From: Tomocerus qinae
Lineage: Eukaryota > Arthropoda > Collembola > Entomobryomorpha > Tomoceridae
Assembly (NCBI GenBank): GCA_020055645.1
Contig: CM034547.1
Location: 37,365,909-37,429,908 of the forward strand
Direction of reading: 5' to 3'
DNA length: 64,000 bases
Below are positions 42,101 through 57,230 of the stretch, piece after piece. The notes below the pieces were generated by a model. That model did no database searches. It worked only from the letters and a program-made list of their open reading frames with translations, and was not told where the DNA came from. Numbering within the stretch: the stretch's first letter is position 1; the number at the start of each line of letters is the position of its first letter. A program made the position numbers and the translations under genes.

Positions 42101-45100
42101 ATACGACTAAAGGGAATAAATGAGCTTACCTATGTGTCTTGTTTCCCAATTGAGTTTAGAAATAAGAATAAGCTCCGTCAATCCACGGACTGCATGGCAT
42201 GGCCTTGTCTTCTATGCCGCCTCGCTTTCTTCTTCAACAGACATTCTATTTCTGCAGAACAGATCAGATGAGAAGAAGTCTGGAAGGTCTTGTTTTGGAG
42301 TAGACAGATAGTTTCGGAGTTTCATGCTGGGGAACTAACAGCCCAATAGACTGACACAACTTCCCGGGAAACTTTTACGGTAACGGCTACGCAAACGACC
42401 CAACTAAATAAGTTGACTTGGCAGAGGGAAGTGAAGGTCTGCGTAAAAGCTCACGGCTTAGCTCAGCTTACTTCTTCGGACGAAACGAATTCTTAAGAAA
42501 AAGTCTCACAAAGGCTTACGAACTATTACTTATATCTCTTATGGCTATATATGTATCGCAGACGTGCAGTGTACTTGATGGCATGTCTTGGAGACCAAGT
42601 CAAATCCTGTCTAACCTTCGTCATTGCACACTACAGAAAATCCAGTGATGAAAGAAAGAAAAAAAATGTTTATAAACTACAGTTGAGTCTAAATTGACAA
42701 CAATGGGGACTATTGACCATAGGATTATTTGTAGGAAAGGTTTGACATGACTATTATTGCATTTTCTCCTATAGCATTTTATCATGGTCACTATTGTCGG
42801 CATTGTAGTGCTATGCTAAAGGAAGATAAATACATGTGGGGAGTAATGGTGCTATAAATATATTCCCTTCGCTATATAAGGATGACAAACAGGTTATTTT
42901 TAGTATTTATTGGAAGATTGGATCGGATGTGAGAAGAGACCGAGCACTTTTCTCCTGAACTTGACAATACTCGACCAAAAGTTGTTTCCATGTTCTTATT
43001 TCTCTTGTGATTTTATTCCTTTCATCGCTCGGTAGAAAGAAACATAAAGACTAAAGAAAGACTTGTAGGTTCTTTTGTTTATTTTCCTCTTGAAATAGAA
43101 CTGTAATTCTCTACTTGGCAAATAATAATATGATTCATTAACAATACGAAATCATGTAACTCTCTCGTTCTGCTTTCTTTAACAACTTCTTTAGTAAATA
43201 CATAAATACGTTGTGTAAAGAGTAGATAGGTAGGTACCTCTCGTTTCTGCTCACAAAAGATTCTGTTCATGGAAATCCTTCTCTGTAATAAGCTTTGACT
43301 TTTGAATAGGATTGTAGGCAGAATTAACGGAGATGGAAAACTTTGTAATTTATATGCTTGCAAAGTTAATACCTATGTATTTACTCTCCTCGTAGAATCA
43401 ATACACTTTTCCATTTTATTTGTCTTGCGAAACTCTTGACTTGTAGTTTGCCTACCTGGATAGAAATCCTTTTGTTTCACTTTATTTCAATGTTTGGTAA
43501 CTTTGTATATAACGAATTCATGTGGAATAGTCTATGCTTTCACTAGAATTAATTTCCAACGAGGAGGAAATAAATGAGATAGGTTAACAGGACTGCGACT
43601 ACTGAATAAGTAGTGTAGTATATTATTTATCGTGTGTAATGCAAAGTAGAGCCAGTTTGGTTTCCTCTTTCAGACTGGAGTCAGTCAATTTACTCACGTC
43701 ATCTCATTAGGTTATATGTAGTAAAGGCCAAAGGTAGAAAGGATGTTCTGCGTAGACTTAATGATGACGGATTGTTATCGTTAGACTGAAATTGGCACAG
43801 AATATGAAGAGATTTCCTACTAATGGAGAATAATGGCCTTGTTTCGCCATTATATTTCAATGCAAAAGATGTTTTCTGAGATACCATCTACCCTTTTATT
43901 GCATATCAAGCAAAATAGGTGACGTACAAACAGGCAGATCATGTTTGCATTTCTCTGTGTACGACTATTCACTTTTGTGAATTTTATCCCACATGGGTAT
44001 GAGTGTTTTCAACAGAGATTCGAGATGCATGAATAGCATATGCCCTATAAATTCATTTTAATCCCGTCTCTTCTTTCCCAAACATATCCAATTGCCCTCT
44101 GAAGAAATCCTTTAATGCAAACACGAGAAAGACTGCAATTTCATTATACTGACATTGAATTATAGAAACTTAAGCCAACCAACTATTTTATTCAATTTAA
44201 ACACTACTGAATCCCCACTCACTAATAAGTCAATTATTCTCATTCTGAAGTAAGTGGTGTAGCATACTCGACAGTATTGTAAATGTGAAGTGCGTACTCA
44301 GAAACTATTTAGAAATACCTACTTGGAATTCAATTAGTCTCGAGGATTACTAACACTTACTTATCAGGGATATCGCTCTAATACAATCTGTAAAGTTACA
44401 CGCAACGAATGAGAATTTAGCAGGTCGTTAATTTATGCCATTGTAATTTAAGTAGCCATTATGTACTAACACGAGTCTAACTCAACTGCTTATTAAGTGG
44501 ATATGGTTCAGCAAACAAAAGATATAAAATTAAGTATTCTAAGTAGGTAAGGATACTCAAAACATTTTCTATTCCATACTTGAATCATCTTGATTATTGG
44601 GTTTGTGAAATTTAAGCATGTATAAAATATCATTAAATATGTGAACAAAATATATTTATACTAATTGCTTAATGCTTTTAAGTATAATGTAATTTGACTC
44701 TGTTCTTTGGCGCAAAATTAATTATGGTTTGTGCAGAATTACAATAATGAAATTTGAAACCGAAGAGAAGTCGTGACTGGATGTAGTACAACAAATTCTG
44801 GTACAGTTGAGACTGTAATTTACTATTTGGCAATAGAAAGTAGATTGGTAGAAAGTGACATTGTTAAACAACGAGTAAGATAGCACTCAGAAGATTTTAC
44901 TTAAAAAGTACATAAAGGAAAGTCCTTATCTTGATGTGTAGTGTTACAACTTTTCTTTTAATCTTTCTATTTTCCTTTTGGTGTCTGCCAGTATGTCACA
45001 TGCAAAATAGATCGAATAACAGGGATATGTAGTTACTACTTACTACCCACCATAGAAGCCTAAGGAATAAAAACAGACATTTCCTTTTTAGATGACATTT

Positions 45101-48100
45101 TAGCTCTTGCTTTGCATTTTACACTGTGAGAGAATTCTGGAAGAAAATTCTTGGAGAGAGTTAGTGGAGTATGGGGTATGGAGAAAGTTATTGGATTCAA
45201 CTGCTTATAGTTATATAAGTGCATATAAAGGCGCATATGTTAAAAGTACAGATAAAATTAAACTCCCATGAAAAGTCTGCGTACTAGGAAATATGTAATA
45301 CGAGCCCAATAGTAAACCCTGTATTTTCTTTTGTAGCTGCAGCTAATACTAAATGTGTTCATGTTGAAAAGAGACAGGTCGATTCTGGTTTGATTTGCTT
45401 TGGTACCTTGCTTCGCTATTGCCTAATGGTGGTACGGATATGAGCAAAAAAGAAACGCGAAAAGATTTCCTGTCCTACATATAATACTGTAAATAGTTGC
45501 AATGCCCGGATATTATGTTGTAGTAGGTATATGTAAATATATATAAAGAGTATATAGTATCTGTCATATATTGTATCATCTTATTATTGTTGGCAACATT
45601 TGAGCTGAACTACGATGACGTCTTTTTGATCCTTCAGAGCCTTGAGTCTTGAATGCACTAAGATAAAGCAAAAGAAGGAAAGGTCCATTTCTCCTCTAGC
45701 AATTTTCACTCATCTTTTCCGCAATTCTCCAGTAAAACCTTACGTAAATAACATTTCTAAGAAAAGCAACTTCTTACATCATCTTATTATTTCACCTGTA
45801 TTAATTTTATATGATATGACCAAATACTGTTATACAGTACTATGTAGGTAAAAAAAGCTCCTTACATAATATGCTTTTGATGCTTTTACAGGATTTAAGA
45901 ATAATATTTTTATGACATCTGTTTTGCAGATTATTATCATTGCATATGGCCGGATTCCTGTAAATATGTAGTCGACAATACAGAAAGTGAAAGCAGGATT
46001 TGTTAGTACGCAGCTCTTTATCCCATCCCATTTTCTATGACGTAGAGAAAGCAAATACCTATTAATAAATATCATGGCCACATAGAATTTAATATTGACT
46101 GTCGCAGTCTGCTGCGAAACCGGCGAGATGAGACCATAACTCATTACGAATAACCCAATGTAGAGATACTTGTCTAATGTTACTTTTTATTCAGTTCCCT
46201 GACATGTAGGTAATAAAAGTAGCCTTGAGGTTTGCTCTCTTTTACTGAAATGAGTTATTTGATAGCAGAGCTGTGAGAATGAGCGTCATTGGGAATTGCT
46301 GTTCTATTGACATATTCTGAGTATTACGTAGTCACATATGGACTATATCATTGTTTCATGACTTAACCCAATCCCAGTCCCATGGCTTGGGTTGTCTGTT
46401 TAGTGGGTATCTGAGAAAGGCTTCCATATTGTTTTAAGAAATGGGAAAGTGTTTGAATGTTCTTTGTTTTGGTGTCTTTGTGTGCACAAGGCTTCTTTCC
46501 AATGTGAAAGTATTAATGTACTAATGAAATGTGTGCCGGAGCGATGCTTTCTACGGAACTACCTATATACAAGTATATCTACTTACAAGTGTGGATGAAT
46601 AAGCCAGCTTAGTTCTAAATCCTTTGACAGACAATACATAATATGAAATTGACCATTTTGTCACGTTAAAACCTCCCAAGAGTAATATCCCGGAAAGGCT
46701 TATTGAATTATTGAATCTCATTTTAGTTCGGTTCAGCCAAGTTAAGCCAAGTTGGAGAATCCCACACAATATTCTTCTCTTTGGAAACCCAACACGAACA
46801 CCTTAAGGTACCCATTATAATAAATAGAAGAACCGAAGCGAAAGAAGCTGATGGAAAGGAATTCGATTTCCTTCCTCAGCTCCCACCACTGAAGGCAATC
46901 TTCATTTTATGTGTTGTAGTTGTCTCATTTCTTCGTCATGTCTTGTCATTCATACGCATTCAATACAGATGCTCTATGTAATTTGTCCTAATGGTCTCAC
47001 CTTAAAGTTTACTATAAAGAGAATGCTCTATAAAGAGCCCATCCTAATGCATTTACATCTAGTCAGATGAATCCTACTTAGCTAGAATTGTGTGTGGTGG
47101 TGGGTCGATAGTTATATAATTTGCTATTATCCTTTTACTTAATACTTACATTGATCTTGTTTTGTCATTTCTAGGCGTATCATGTAACGGATTGTGCGTT
47201 GGCAGCTTTCAATCCAAAATTCAACTCAAGCTTATCCGCTTTGAAACTGAACTCCTGCTGGGAGCTGACCAATCAAACCGTCCTTCACATAGGTAAATCC
47301 ACCTACATATAAATGGAATATCTAAATTAATCGATTTAACCTATTAAATTCTTGATAATGAGGGTAATACGGTAACAATGAAGGCACATTTACGACTTTA
47401 CCATTCTCAGTAATAGTTTTACGTATATTTCTGTGTATCAGCATGGCCCGCAAGAATGTATTAAGTTCTTTCTAATGTTTCACTGCGTCATTGTAGTATT
47501 GGGAGAAAGCCGAAGGCACATCTACTTACTAATTTGTCTAGTCATTAGCACGAAAGGTCTATTTAGAAATGGATACGAGGCAATGACACGAAACATAATT
47601 TGTACATTATTAACGGCTCTGACTTGCCTTGACGATATCTAAAGGGGAGATTATCCCAGAGCACAGTCGCTTGTGCAGAATTTAATGCAGTTTAATGTGG
47701 CCATGCTAAGTACACGTAGGAATATAATGTAGTGCTTGGAGGTGATTAACAGATTCTAATGAGAATTCTTGTGTTGACATGACTCGACAGTTTCTGGTCT
47801 GCCACAACTGAAAGCATTAAGTTTGTCTGGCTGTTCTAAGATCACGGATGAAGGAGTTGAGGTTTTAGCTGAGAATCTTCACCATCTGAAATCTCTCGAC
47901 TTGAGCTGGTGTCCTCGCATCACCGACGCTTCTTTGGAGTGCATCGCTTGCGATTTGAATTGTCTCGAGGGACTCGTGCTCGATCGGTTAGTACTTTCCT
48001 TACTTTCTTCGATTTATCTACTTCCTTGCTCACATTCCCTCTTCTTCCCTGGGGAACTTACATAAATCACGATGGCCAGTATAGGGATACATTTATCAAT

Positions 48101-51100
48101 TTTTTGTCTCAAAATGCAATTATTAAAGTAGTAAAGGCCAAACGAAAATCTTAAGTCACTTAGGTGAACACTCCCTGTAATGGGATTGATAATTAAAAAA
48201 AATATATCAGAGAATACTACATGTGGTTCTAATGAATATAATTTCATGTAAAGTTTTAAATGTTTTTGCTATTTCTAATCATTTTTAAGTACCCACGTAA
48301 TAATATGATGTGAATTTTTTAAAACCTAAAATACATTTGTTAACAATATAATATTTTGTATATTCATGACTAATTGACTTTGATATAATATTGTTATGGC
48401 CATGTTTGGTGCCTATACTTGGTTTATCTGTATGTATGTTCTGCGTCATCATTGGTAATCAGGTTTTCCTACTAAACCAATTGGCTTTGGTAATAAATAA
48501 TAATTCACATTTGCATTTCCTGGGATGTCTAATTGCGATTCAAAGGATTTACTGAGATTTGTCTGCCCTCGTTGGTTGTGCTTGAAATCAATGCCCGCTC
48601 CCTATACTTGTTCGATTCCAGACAGACAGATGTAAACTTTTGCTATACGCAACTTACTTTGCGAGACCTTGCATTTTGTTATTAACTTTATTCGTCGCTC
48701 TTGTCTCATTATCTCAAAAGAGAAGTGTATTAGTAGGAAAGGAACTTTTCCTTCCCAGTCATATCCACTCATTTCATTTTCACCATGAAGGATTTCTGAA
48801 GAAATCCTTTTTTCTGTAGGTAACAAACTGTTCAGTTTCTCATTACAGGAACGACGGAAATGCAAAGTAAACCGCTTAGTAATTAACTGTATGGATTTCG
48901 CATTTTCATTTTAGAGGAGAAAGCTATTCTAGACACTCGACTTGCCTTCTCACTTTCACTTTAGCGATTCACTTGTGGCCAAATGCCTTTCCCTAATAGT
49001 AATACGATAGGAGTCAGTTCTGAAATAAATGAGATTTTACATTACATATCCTAAGCAGCGTTTCCAAATGCCTTGAGATCAAATTTGCATTTATATGGTC
49101 CATATTCATCACGGAAAATGTACGTTTGCTACTTTCAGGCACTCATATTCCCGCATTCTTTCTTGTGCAAACAACCTTTCGTGTGAAATTTTCGTAGGGA
49201 ACCGTAGACTAGGAATATGCAATAAAGATATTAGCTCTTGGTTTGATGTATTTGTAGAGAAAGTTCTCTTTCCGTACGAGCAGTTCCAATGCAATTATGA
49301 AGTAGTCGAAAAATCCAACAAAGTTACTTTTAATTTAGAGTTATCGATCTTTCCACTTGCTTTTTGTTTAAAAGTGGCTTACTCAACATTACATTTTGTA
49401 TACTGGCAGAAAGTAGCATTTCACATTCGCATACTTTTTAATATCTTTATCTACCTACTCTACTTTTACTGACTTTCTCTTTTACAGCTTTGGCTCCTAC
49501 ACTTGAATGAATAAGCCATTACATCGCATTACTTATTGACACCGGCTTTTCGCTTTTACCATCCTCTCCCATTTTAACCTCATAATACCATAATGTCCCT
49601 TCGTTCAGCAGTAAATGTCAAGCAGCTAATGTAATATGCGTGTAGTAAGTCTAGTTACTATCTCCGTTTCTTGTCTGACTGAGTGGCTGCTACAGTCATT
49701 TAAAACTTACACCCCAACCTGCAAAAATATTTATTGTGTACTATCAGCATATTTTGTGTACAGGGAGATCCCATGCATTTTGTCTCTTTTTCTTTTGATG
49801 CCAGTTATAATCCCGATATAGATGTACCCCAAATAGAAACACTAATATCAAAAATGGGTTTCCTATTTTTGCTGAATTATTATCTGTCAAATATTTAATT
49901 CAGATTTTTACCTACTGTATTATTTATCACATTGGTCCTCCAAATCTGAATTTTACCATAATATTTTCCCTAGCCTGGAATACAATATTTCACAACTTCT
50001 GTGTACGTATAAAAATTGTCTTCAGTAGCCGTATATGTCCCACTCTTTAATTAAATTAATTATATGGTGCAAGAAGCAGTAAACTTCTTAAATCAAAGCC
50101 CTATGCTCTTTGGAATGAGATTATGTTAAAGACACTTTGTACATGTTAATTCCTCATTGTTTTTACAACAACAACAACAACAATCTATCTATATAGTATG
50201 TAGATTTATATAAATATAATTTTCGGTTTCTTTGCCTAAGCACCGCTTCTACATATAATCTAAAGTTTCCGTGCAATGTAAAGGTGAAAGTTCTAAGATG
50301 TGGAAATGGCATGAAAAGAATTCATACTGAGCAATGTTAAAAGACAACAAAAAGGAATATTATTGAGAATACCCTGTAAAATCTATCCTTAGTTTTAGTA
50401 TTCTCCTTACCCATGAATACATACACAGTTGTACATATTAATAAAGTTATCCTATGAATAGTTGACCTCCTAAAACTGCTAAAGGTATGTTAGAAACTGG
50501 CCCACTTTTATCCACTGCATTTTAAAATAATCTTTTGATTGTTTGGATTCAGTTTTGCTTTGAAAGTTTTTTACTCTACAGGTCAGGCCATTGGAAATGT
50601 TTTTCTTACTGTATCGACTCTATAGTTTGTAGTAAGTATGTAAGTGGAGGAATATAAATGATTCAGGTAGAGTAGTTGTTACTTGTCAATGCCAAACCAA
50701 ATAAAAGGTCATTTAAATCTGAAGAGAGCAGTGGTCGAACGTTCTTACAAATCTCATTAGTATTAATATCTTAGTAGTCAATTAAGTTGTGTGAGATCCC
50801 GTGTGTATGTATGAGTTATTCAAAGGTGTACACGTAGCATCAAGTCAAAAGAGAAGTTGAAGTAAAAGCAAAGTTGACTAAAGTTTGTTTTTCTGTTTCT
50901 TTGTAGCTGCAGCATGATAACGGACCTTGGCATCGGATACTTGGCGACAATGTCCAGCCTGAAAGTGTTGTCCCTGCGGTGGTGCAGTATCCGGGACGCC
51001 TCAGTTCATCATATGGTCTCCATGAAGAAACTCCAGTATCTCTCCGTTGCTGGTATGCATAATTTATACATTTCTACGTGTTCTCATCCACCTAGAAATG

Positions 51101-52103
51101 TACAAGTCCCTATTCGAGCCAGTCAACTTATACAACTTTTATTCAGCACAACAGTTTTTATTAATGAACATCAATAATTCACTTACGTACCTCTCTACCT
51201 CTCTTATGCCTACTTTTTAGCCGTAAGAGGCTATGAGTCCTATAGATATGAATTGAGTGGCGAATCGAGCCAAATAAAAAGAAAACGAGGTCAGTGAGAC
51301 TCACACAAGACCAGCATCAACTAACTCTGAGTCTACATAAACAAAACTATATAATAATCTCCTACATGCATTTACTCTTATAAAAGAGCTGCTGTAGTTA
51401 GCCCTGTCCTTATATATAAATATAAATTATACTTATAAAGTTTCCATTCACGGAGCAAGCCAACAAAATTGACATTACCATTAAATTACATTTTCACAAA
51501 GCGTTTCAGTTGGCTGACTGATCTATGTATGTTCTTTAGCTCTGGCTTATTATATGTCACGTACAGAACGTGCACTTTTCTCCTAATACCAGATTGAATT
51601 TGAACGAAATGGAAGTTTCTGCAGTTTCTCTTTGTACACATCGTTTTCCACCTGACGGTCACGTCAGTTAATGTCACCGCTCTATGACGTGTGCATTGTT
51701 CCACATATTTTAACTAAAACGGAAACGCAATTACCAATAATGAATAATGACAAAACTCCATTTCTGTCAATCCAAATCACTTAAATCTCTGTTTAAAATC
51801 CCTCTTAATGAAATGACTGATTGAGTAGAGCTACATGTACATATTTGATGTTCCCATTAGTTTGACACGCAATAAGCATTATTTAAGTGAAATTACGTCA
51901 CTATGATATGTATTTATTATTTATTTTGATCTAAAATGTATACGATTGATTTGTATTTAGGTTGTACGAACATAGCTCCATCGACCTTGTGCTCGCTATC
52001 TAGTCTGAGAAATCTGAAAGAGTTGGAACTGACAAATTGCGGTGTGACGCCTCAAGTGCTCCACTTTCTCAAGAATACTCTAAATTGTGTGATTATTGAA
52101 TGA
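33115..52103 (+). CDS. FBXL16: FBXL16, F-box and leucine-rich-repeat protein
   Basis: Exons are 34219-34981, 40223-40550, 47175-47292, 47791-47986, 50907-51052 and 51961-52103 (stop TGA at 52101). A tentative first exon at 33115-33133 joins at GTAGGT to the acceptor before 34219. With it the frame is 1,713 nt (570 residues); without it the first usable ATG is 34332 (526 residues). Residues of about 40-180 are a low-complexity linker rich in K, P, S and T. The F-box is at about 182-235 ([41 protein letters not shown]). The LRRs follow ([68 protein letters not shown]) and the end is NCVIIE, very like vertebrate FBXL16. F-box proteins usually recruit substrates to SCF ubiquitin ligases; mammalian FBXL16 is reported to be atypical, acting rather as a stabiliser. 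LRR exons are well supported. Confidence 0.93.
34982..40222 (+). other. FBXL16 intron before the first LRR exon (5.2 kb)
   Basis: Bounded by AGG/GTAAGT at 34981 and TTTTAG at 40222. It is AT-rich with many TATATA runs. The open frames inside are short, unsupported by splice signals and without recognisable domains. No transposon ends were identified. Confidence 0.6.
40551..47174 (+). other. FBXL16 intron within the LRR region (6.6 kb)
   Basis: Bounded by CAG/GTTCGC at 40550 and TTTCTAG at 47174. This is the largest intron. I saw no nested gene, foldback or tandem repeat in it. Confidence 0.55.
47293..47790 (+). other. FBXL16 intron between LRR exons (498 bp)
   Basis: Bounded by ATAG/GTAAAT at 47292 and GACTCGACAG at 47790. 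The 69-codon open frame inside has no support. Confidence 0.6.
47987..50906 (+). other. FBXL16 intron (2.9 kb)
   Basis: Bounded by GATCG/GTTAGT at 47986 and TTTGTAG at 50906. It contains a short (ACA)n microsatellite at about 50165-50182. The 125-codon frame at 49095-49472 lacks domains and splice support and is treated as chance. Confidence 0.55.
51053..51960 (+). other. FBXL16 last intron (908 bp)
   Basis: Bounded by GCTG/GTATGC at 51052 and TGTATTTAG at 51960. Nothing else was recognised inside. Confidence 0.6.
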
Positions 52104-55100
52104 CACGGCTTTCTATGTGATTTCCTCTTGTTTCTACACTACCACATTGTACTTTTCAGTTCTCAAACTACTACTATATATCTGCATATACATATACAAA
52201 ACACAAGTGACTTTCTTTGATTTGCTTTTATGTCAGATCGGATGTAAAATTGACAATGACATCCTTCCAAACTATTTACTTATATAACAACTAGTAGAAT
52301 AGTAACCAAAGCCATGCAAAAGTTGTATCAGTAGAGTATCAGAACCAGAATGTCGAATAGCAACAAAACTTTCTATAATACCTCATTAATGTTATATAAA
52401 GGTCCATAATGTACGTACTAACTATATTATACCGAACTATACTAGGAGTTTAGGTACTCTAAAACATACCTAAATAGTACTACGTAGACAGAAGAAACTT
52501 TTACATATTGTACTGTATTAAATAACACAATCTTACACTAAAACACACAAGCTGTCTGATCAAGACGGATTGCGACAGGAAATAAGTTTCAGTCTGTTCG
52601 GTACAATTCAATTGAATTCTCAGTCTCGATGTAATTTAATGAGAAGGGAAGAGAAAGAGATACACTATCGTATTCTAACTTATTTACTCAACAAAAACCA
52701 ATGGAATCTACATGAAACGCATAAAATATACATACCTCTATAGAACAGAAGATAAAGATTACCTTTCTGAAAGATATATACATATACTACGATACATTCG
52801 TTGATTGTCACATCCTGAATCCAGACTTACTTAAATATACATATTACTACATAAGAAAATACAAACCCTATCGATCAATACATATACAGACGAAATGTAA
52901 TAAACTATTACAGATTGTGTATTAATATAATACCTACCTATGAATGTTATATTCATGAAAATACTGTAAAGTGGAAATTGTAGATGTGTATGTGTACCTA
53001 CTTACGTAGTAACCATTAAACATTCAATAATTCCAATTCCCATCCAAAAAAATACTAGTAAGCAACATTATTACCTACAAATATTAATCCAGTCTAAATG
53101 TTCACATAAACTTTATAACTGTACTCATTGCGTATTGTTAAGCATTAAACCATTACTAATTGTCAACCGATATTGTAGCCGATAGGGCAAACACATTTAT
53201 GTTATAAGTAATCGACTGGAGTGGAGATTTAACTTTAGGAGTACTTAGGTAACTGTAGCTGTCAAATTAATACAGAGCAGTCGAAATCATATAAAATAGA
53301 AATTAAATCGGATGTTAAGTAATGAAATGAGCAAGACCAAAACAAGCCAAGATAGAATTTGTTTCAAGTTTCCAGACAAGCAATCAAAATAAGCAGGAAG
53401 TAACGGAAGATTGGACAGAATGAGATCAGATTGTATTTTCTTGAATCTACCCTCTATAGAACTTAAGCAAACAAAGTTTTACATGTATGTGCTGTACTTA
53501 TGTTAAGTCTTAAGATGTTGTCTACCCTTATACACTTTTACTATAACCGCATAATTAGCCATTTAATAACCAATATAAATAACCTATTATGCAACAGTCA
53601 TTATATATTAAAGAAGCTATATTTACGTTTTTAAAAGCATCAACTTTATATTCTACCTTTAATAGATTGCTTCTATATCTATGCAGAGTAGTGAATATAG
53701 ATTAAAGAGATGTATTATAATAATATCTTATCGCTATTGTATGTGTTACCAATATAATATTTATTATATATAATATCAATGTATAAGTTTAGCCAAATAA
53801 CTGTAAAAGTCAATTTGCTATTATTTTGCTGATATTTGATGTATAGAATGTATTCGTATGGATGGGAGTGCTTAGCGTAATAATTTAAGCAAACTGGTTT
53901 ACGTATCTATTAAAATATTAATAAAAAGGGAGACAGACATAAAATATGTATATTTTGACCATTACAATTTAGCTAGTTACAAGTAATAGTAGTACAACTA
54001 TTGTATAAGCTATAATTAATGTCAGAATGCAGAAAAGTGAAATGAAATACCCAGATTGCAGTATACTCTTAAAATTAATATAGATAGTAATTTGGATATC
54101 GTTTACGCTTTACATGTACCGATGTACCTACTTATTAGGCTGTCCTATCATCCCTATAGGTGTACCATAGTACATAGGTAGCTGATAAAAATGAAATACG
54201 TTCACTTCTATTGTAACAGTCAACTATTGTATGTATCCTTTTTTTCATTCACTGTAATATCATTTCATCTTAGAACGTAAAAACGTCTTAGTGTGAATAA
54301 AATATAGTTGAACTCGCATTTTCGAAATGGCTTAAGATATCTCTCATATTTACATACAAGTATTACTTTAATAATCTCCAACCCGGGTTTGAATACTACC
54401 GGCAATACCATTAACAACTTCAACATTTCTGTCTTGTAATATTACAAGCCTTGCGCTTAGCAGGTTGCAGTTTGGCTAAACATCAATCTACTAGATAAAT
54501 AAACTGCACCATCATCTAAATAAAGCTGTGTGTACTATGTCGCATGTATCTTACCATCTATCTATGTATGTATATTTTATGCCATGGACATTTTGCGGCT
54601 TTTTGTTGCAATGAACGTGCGCGTATACAATCTAAATTACATAAAGCAAGAAAGTACAATATGGGTAAACATTATATTATCTTGTTTCGAAATTTATCTA
54701 TGTTAATATATTAAAATTCAGCAATGGTGGCTTAGTCATACAAAATGATACATGAAATCACATTTTGTGATTTATAAATTCAAAATTAATGAAATTCTGA
54801 TTTTAGCAGAAACGCTATTATTCCACTGACTGGTTCAGCGCTTACAGTATTGATGTTAACATAAATCTTGAAACGACCTTTCGAATGGTATAAGCCTTCT
54901 TAATATATCCACACGATAAGTATTTATTTTAGGGTTTAAAATCTAAGGGCTCACATATTCACAAACGACACTATTTGTAATGAATTGTGACAGTTTGATC
55001 AAAGTGATATAGATATGGACACATTCCATGGACATAAATCCACAGTACGGATTTTTGTACAAGGCTACACATCATAGCCTGTAGATTAACGATATAAACG

Positions 55101-57230
55101 GAGCGGTTACAAAATAATATTAGGGTAAAATGACATTTTGTAATTTAAAAGTTCAGAATTAATCAACTTGAGACATGGGTCACAAGAAATGATTTCATTT
55201 TAGATGTGGGTGAAAAATGTCAAATATTATGATGTCCGATGGTAGTTCTCTAGGAATTTTTGATACAACCCATATTGATTTTGGTAGCTGATTGACTAAA
55301 TTATAGACATAATTGTATTTATAGGTCTACTTGTACATATGATGTACAACACAATCGACATGTATGTAAATCAGAAAGTCATTTTCTTAGTAATCCATTG
55401 TGGTTGAAAAATTAATAGGCATCTCTAGCAATACAAATTTTATGGTTTAAACTATTTATACAACATTTAAAGGATATCTTAGAGGGAAACTGAAAAAATT
55501 GTCGCTTATGATTGTATGGCCGGAAGTCACTTTTCAGTCCACATCACGTCGTATTTTGAAACTAAACCAAATGTTAATGACATTGACTAAACAATTTGAA
55601 ATGCAGCAGTGGTACCAGTGGCCTAGTGGAATGTAATTCAGCCAAATACAAAGAAAAAGTAGTGGCACTGACGTTTTTATTATTAAAAAAGTACTTAAAA
55701 ATTTTAATGCAGGGACTGAGAAATCCTGGGTTTGATTTAAAGTGGCATATCATAAAGTGACTCTAGTTTAGGTCGATTTTGTCTGTCCTGTCTCGTATAT
55801 CTATGCAATTACATAATACGGTACGGATAAGTACAAATGCACCGCACGCATAACGTTCACTCTCAATGATAACTTGCAATTATTCTGTAAATAATTTATT
55901 ATCAAGGCTTCAATTGGGGTAAAAGTTAATGTGTAATTATATTGCAACGAAATGAGACATTTGGCAGGTTGGCACCAAGTACTGTTACAAAAATTAATTT
56001 CTGTCTCACGCACCCTTACGCTGCCATTTCGTATTGCTTTCTCCGTTTTGCTGTAAGTTTCAACAGAAATTCGTAGGGGAGCGATTGCGTCGTTTTATGT
56101 GCCCTTGCACCTTTTACCGCACCTTACCTTCTGCTAAACAAATAGTGGGCACACACGACAGTCAAGGACAAAATACATAAAAGTAGCATAAAATGAGACG
56201 CCGATGTACACCTGTGCATAGAGCCTAATCATAGGGTTTATGTTATTAACAATCCGCTTTGTAGTAACTATTTCCTTTATTTTAATCAAAGATTCCTTAA
56301 TAATTAACCATAAATCAAATTGGATTAGTTTCTGCCGTGTTGTATATTCAAAAAAACATAGGTTTAGGTACTCACACTGAGGGCAAAAATCAGGGAATTT
56401 AAAATTAAAACTAATTTCCGCTTAGGAATGATGTGGAATTGAAAGGTGTAAACTATAATATTTATGGTAGTTATTCGAAGTCTAAAGTGTATGTAATCCT
56501 ATTAATCAAGGACTGAATTAAGCGAAAAGAGAATAGGAGTGCTAATAGCTAAACGAATGACATAATTCCCATTGGTCTTGGCCACGTAGGATAGGCTCGA
56601 CTCCTTCATTGTTACCTTGAGCTTTAGAGACATCTCCTTCTCAAAATACATTAATGTATGCTCCTTATTATGTGCTCTTAATTCAAAATTGTAGCTTGTG
56701 ATAGTACAGTATGACATATCTGGTGTTATCATGGGGCAACTACCTTTTTGATTTTCCAGCCCTGAAGTTTTCAACATTATTTTTCATAAAACCTCAATTG
56801 GGAGTATATGCTGTTAATCATAGATATAACTAAGTCTATATAGTATGTGAGATTAGTACCTTAACTGTTGGTAAATATTTTTCCGGATAAATTAAGTATT
56901 CTAAATATTAATTATTCGAAATTTTTTATTTGCAGAATACAGTAGCCGAAACAGATTTTACCAACTCTATACATGACACAAACAAATTCAAAATATTTTA
57001 CCAGCCAAATACAAAATCTCTATGATAAAACAATAAAACCTACCTGTGTACCTATCTATGTATGTCTGGTAGGGAGAACCGAAACGCAATAGTTTCACAA
57101 TATGTACTATTTAATGCAAAATCTATTCAGTTATAAATAGTATTAACATTTTTTAAATGGAGATCATTTGAAGACCGAAATGTAACGAATCCGACACCAT
57201 AAAAACGAATTAGGCTTAGTTCAGCTGTTT
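52104..57230. other. FBXL16 downstream region, no gene recognised
   Basis: Very AT-rich sequence without recognisable exons. Its first part is probably a long 3' untranslated region of FBXL16. A possible poly(A) signal (GTGAATAAAATATAG) is at about 54293-54307, but several other AATAAA-like words exist, so the transcript end is uncertain. Confidence 0.4.

Noticed and set aside
45830..46144. 104-codon minus-strand frame inside the largest FBXL16 intron
   Set aside because: No recognisable domain, no flanking splice sites, and codon composition like the surrounding intron.
49095..49472. 125-codon plus-strand frame in an FBXL16 intron
   Set aside because: It is long for its surroundings but has no domain, and including it would disrupt the LRR frame that joins cleanly across the intron.
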